Shown here one piece after another: positions 62,679 through 64,000 of a stretch of 64,000 bases of DNA. The stretch is from the NCBI RefSeq assembly GCF_001889605.1, contig NZ_CP018172.1, positions 62,001 to 126,000 of the forward strand, written 5' to 3'. The DNA comes from Aquibium oceanicum (GTDB lineage: Bacteria > Pseudomonadota > Alphaproteobacteria > Rhizobiales > Rhizobiaceae). Each line of letters begins with the position of its first letter. Position 1 is the first letter of the stretch. The notes below the pieces were generated by a model. The model was not told the DNA's origin and searched no databases. It saw only the letters and a program-made list of their open reading frames with translations. The translations under genes and the position numbers were made by a program.

Positions 62679-63630
62679 TACTTGAGGCTTTCCAGGTATG
62701 CGGCGAGTTCCGCGAGTTCGCCAGAGGACAGGATATCGTACTGAGGCATCGCATTGCCCGGCTTGATATGCTGGGTGTTGGCAATCCATCGGACGAAGGC
62801 TTCGGCGTCGTTGGGCAAGGTACCGGCCGCCAGGGACAGGCGGCCGCCCACGTGAGTCAGGTCTGGCCCGATCGTTCCGAAGGAACCGCCGCCGCGCACG
62901 GTGTGGCAGGCACCGCAGCCCTGCACCTTAAATAGTTCGGCGCCCGCCCGGATGGCGGCGAGCGTCTCCTCATCCAGACGCTGGCTCGGCGGAACGCGCG
63001 GGCCGGACTCCTTGCTGCTCCACGCAGCAAACTCCTCCGCGGAACTGCTCACCACATGGAACGCCATGAACGCATGGGCGCCGCCGCAATACTCCGCGCA
63101 CTGGCCGCGGGAGATACCCTCCTCGGTCGCCGTGACGGTCATGGTGTTGATTCGGCCGGGAATCATGTCGAGCTTTCCCGCCAATGCCGGAGCCCAGAAG
63201 CTATGAATGACGTCGGCGGTGGTCAGCGCCAGTTCGACCGGTTCGCCCACTGGAAGCCGAAGCTCGTTGGCCGTCTCGAAGCGTGTGCCGTCCGGAAACT
63301 CATAAACGATGCGCCACCACCACATCTTCCCTGTGATCGAAACGCGGATCGAAATCTCGCCGGCACTGCCGGAGTCCGCACGACCAGACATCACGCTGAG
63401 GCCGGTAGCGAGCAGCGCAGTAAGGACGACCACAGGAAATACCAGCCCCCGATGATAATGAGTCCTTCGCGCGAGAGGGGGGTTCGGACCCTGTCATTGC
63501 CGAAGATCGCCAATGCGGCGAAGGCCATCACTCCAGCCAGGATGAGTCCACCGCCGACCGTCATGATCATCAGAAGCGTGTACGCTTCCGATGCTTCCAG
63601 TCCGAGCGGCAGCAAGGCTGACTGGTTCAT
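62678..63630 (-). pseudogene. coxB: Cytochrome c oxidase subunit II with C-terminal haem c, frameshifted as sequenced
   Basis: The first part (AYTLLMIMTVGGGLILAGVM, first membrane helix) breaks at CCCCC 63446-63450. With one base added it reads LVFPVVVLTALLATGL (second helix), then the cupredoxin with KMWWWRIVYEF, DVIHSFWAPALAGK and the CuA ligands CAEYCGGAHAFM, then a cytochrome c domain (GCGACHTVRG, Met in GNAMPQYD). Total 317 residues. CuA plus haem c makes this a caa3-type subunit II. The SCO and TlpA proteins at 49-51 kb could mature CuA. Confidence 0.87.
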
Positions 63631-63992
63631 GGTGCTGACTCCGAACCGGTGCCGAACATGCCTGGGGGCAGCGTCGACAAATAGGCCGAGACGGCATCGA
63701 TATCGGCATCGGTCATACGCTCCGCAATGGTGGTCATGATCCGGCCATAGCCGCTCCCGTTGCGAATGCCCTTGCGGAAGACCTGGAGCTGCGTTGAGAG
63801 GAACACGGTCGTCTGACCCGCCAGTTGTGGAAACTGGGGATTGGCTGCGGTGTGACAGGCGGCGCAGGACGGGACGTTCTGGCCGGGCAGGCCGGCGGAA
63901 AAGATTTTGGCTCCCCTGGAGACGTCTTCCGACGCCTCTCCTGCCGGGGCCGGCGGGGGAGCGGCTGCATAAACCTCGGTAAGCGCGTCCAT
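63627..63992 (-). CDS. Class I cytochrome c, possibly partial at the window edge
   Basis: A 121-residue stretch with one haem site (SCAACHTAANPQFPQLAGQ) and the distal GRIMTTIAERMTDADIDAVSAYLSTL typical of c4/c5-like cytochromes. No signal peptide is visible after ATG 63992 and the frame stays open to the end of the window, so the true start probably lies outside. It overlaps the coxB start by four bases and would pass electrons to the oxidase. Confidence 0.75.
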   Translation of the reverse strand: MDALTEVYAAAPPPAPAGEASEDVSRGAKIFSAGLPGQNVPSCAACHTAANPQFPQLAGQTTVFLSTQLQVFRKGIRNGSGYGRIMTTIAERMTDADIDAVSAYLSTLPPGMFGTGSESAP

Positions 63993-64000
63993 TGTCGTAT

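Noticed and set aside
1-64000. tRNA, rRNA or CRISPR features
   Set aside because: No cloverleaf-like, ribosomal or regularly spaced repeat sequence was noticed while reading; a covariance-model scan would be needed to exclude them fully.

Overview
The window looks like part of a large conjugative plasmid of an alphaproteobacterium, most likely a member of the Rhizobiales. The reasons are a repABC replicon with its antisense RNA site, a VirB/VirD4 type IV secretion system beside a relaxase and an oriT-like region, a DUF1403/ScpB pair next to a tyrosine recombinase, and GC-rich sequence. No rRNA, tRNA or CRISPR array was seen.

Layout. 0-2 kb: two small unknown proteins and an XRE regulator. 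2.2-3.2 kb: a ParA-like ATPase with a ribbon-helix-helix partner. 3.2-6.9 kb: operator and oriT-like DNA, a MobC-like accessory gene, the relaxase and two small genes. 6.9-8.6 kb: a double-HTH regulator and a decayed two-gene HEPN module. 8.7-21.5 kb (minus strand): a complete VirB1-B11/VirD4-type operon with a second lytic transglycosylase. 21.6-24 kb: three secreted nuclease-like proteins and one secreted conjugation-associated protein. 24.6-27.8 kb: a four-gene signalling operon (response regulator, FkbM methyltransferase, molybdopterin-fold secreted protein, histidine kinase). 28-31.8 kb: repA-repB-ctRNA-repC. 31.9-33 kb: Phd/VapC toxin-antitoxin plus a coupled third gene. 33-36.2 kb: tyrosine recombinase, DUF1403 protein, ScpB. 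36.3-43.65 kb: an IS5-type remnant followed by a TniA/TniB/TniQ transposon present as two 3495-bp tandem copies. 43.7-53 kb: a copper/thiol-redox island (epimerase-SPW-VKOR fusion, multicopper oxidase, DUF411, TlpA/DsbE/DsbA/CcdA-type redox proteins, SCO, Met-rich proteins). 53.5-55.1 kb: ZIP-like and CDF metal transporters. 55.1-58.5 kb: an IS630 remnant and a resolvase-less Tn3-family element with a broken transposase. 58.7-64 kb: a cytochrome c oxidase operon (cytochrome c, CoxB with haem c, Na/Ca exchanger-like protein, fused CoxA-CoxC, small membrane protein).

Working together: relaxase, oriT, VirD4 and VirB proteins would move the plasmid. RepABC and the ParA pair would replicate and partition it, and the toxin-antitoxin genes would stabilise it. 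The accessory load handles copper and other metals in the periplasm and supplies a terminal oxidase, with SCO, DsbA and CcdA-type proteins as plausible maturation factors.

A striking property of the whole window is that about 22 reading-frame breaks interrupt otherwise well-conserved genes. Seventeen of them are repaired by adding one base, nearly always in a G or C run. I therefore suspect base-calling errors in the source sequence rather than 20-odd dead genes, and I mark these genes as broken only as sequenced.
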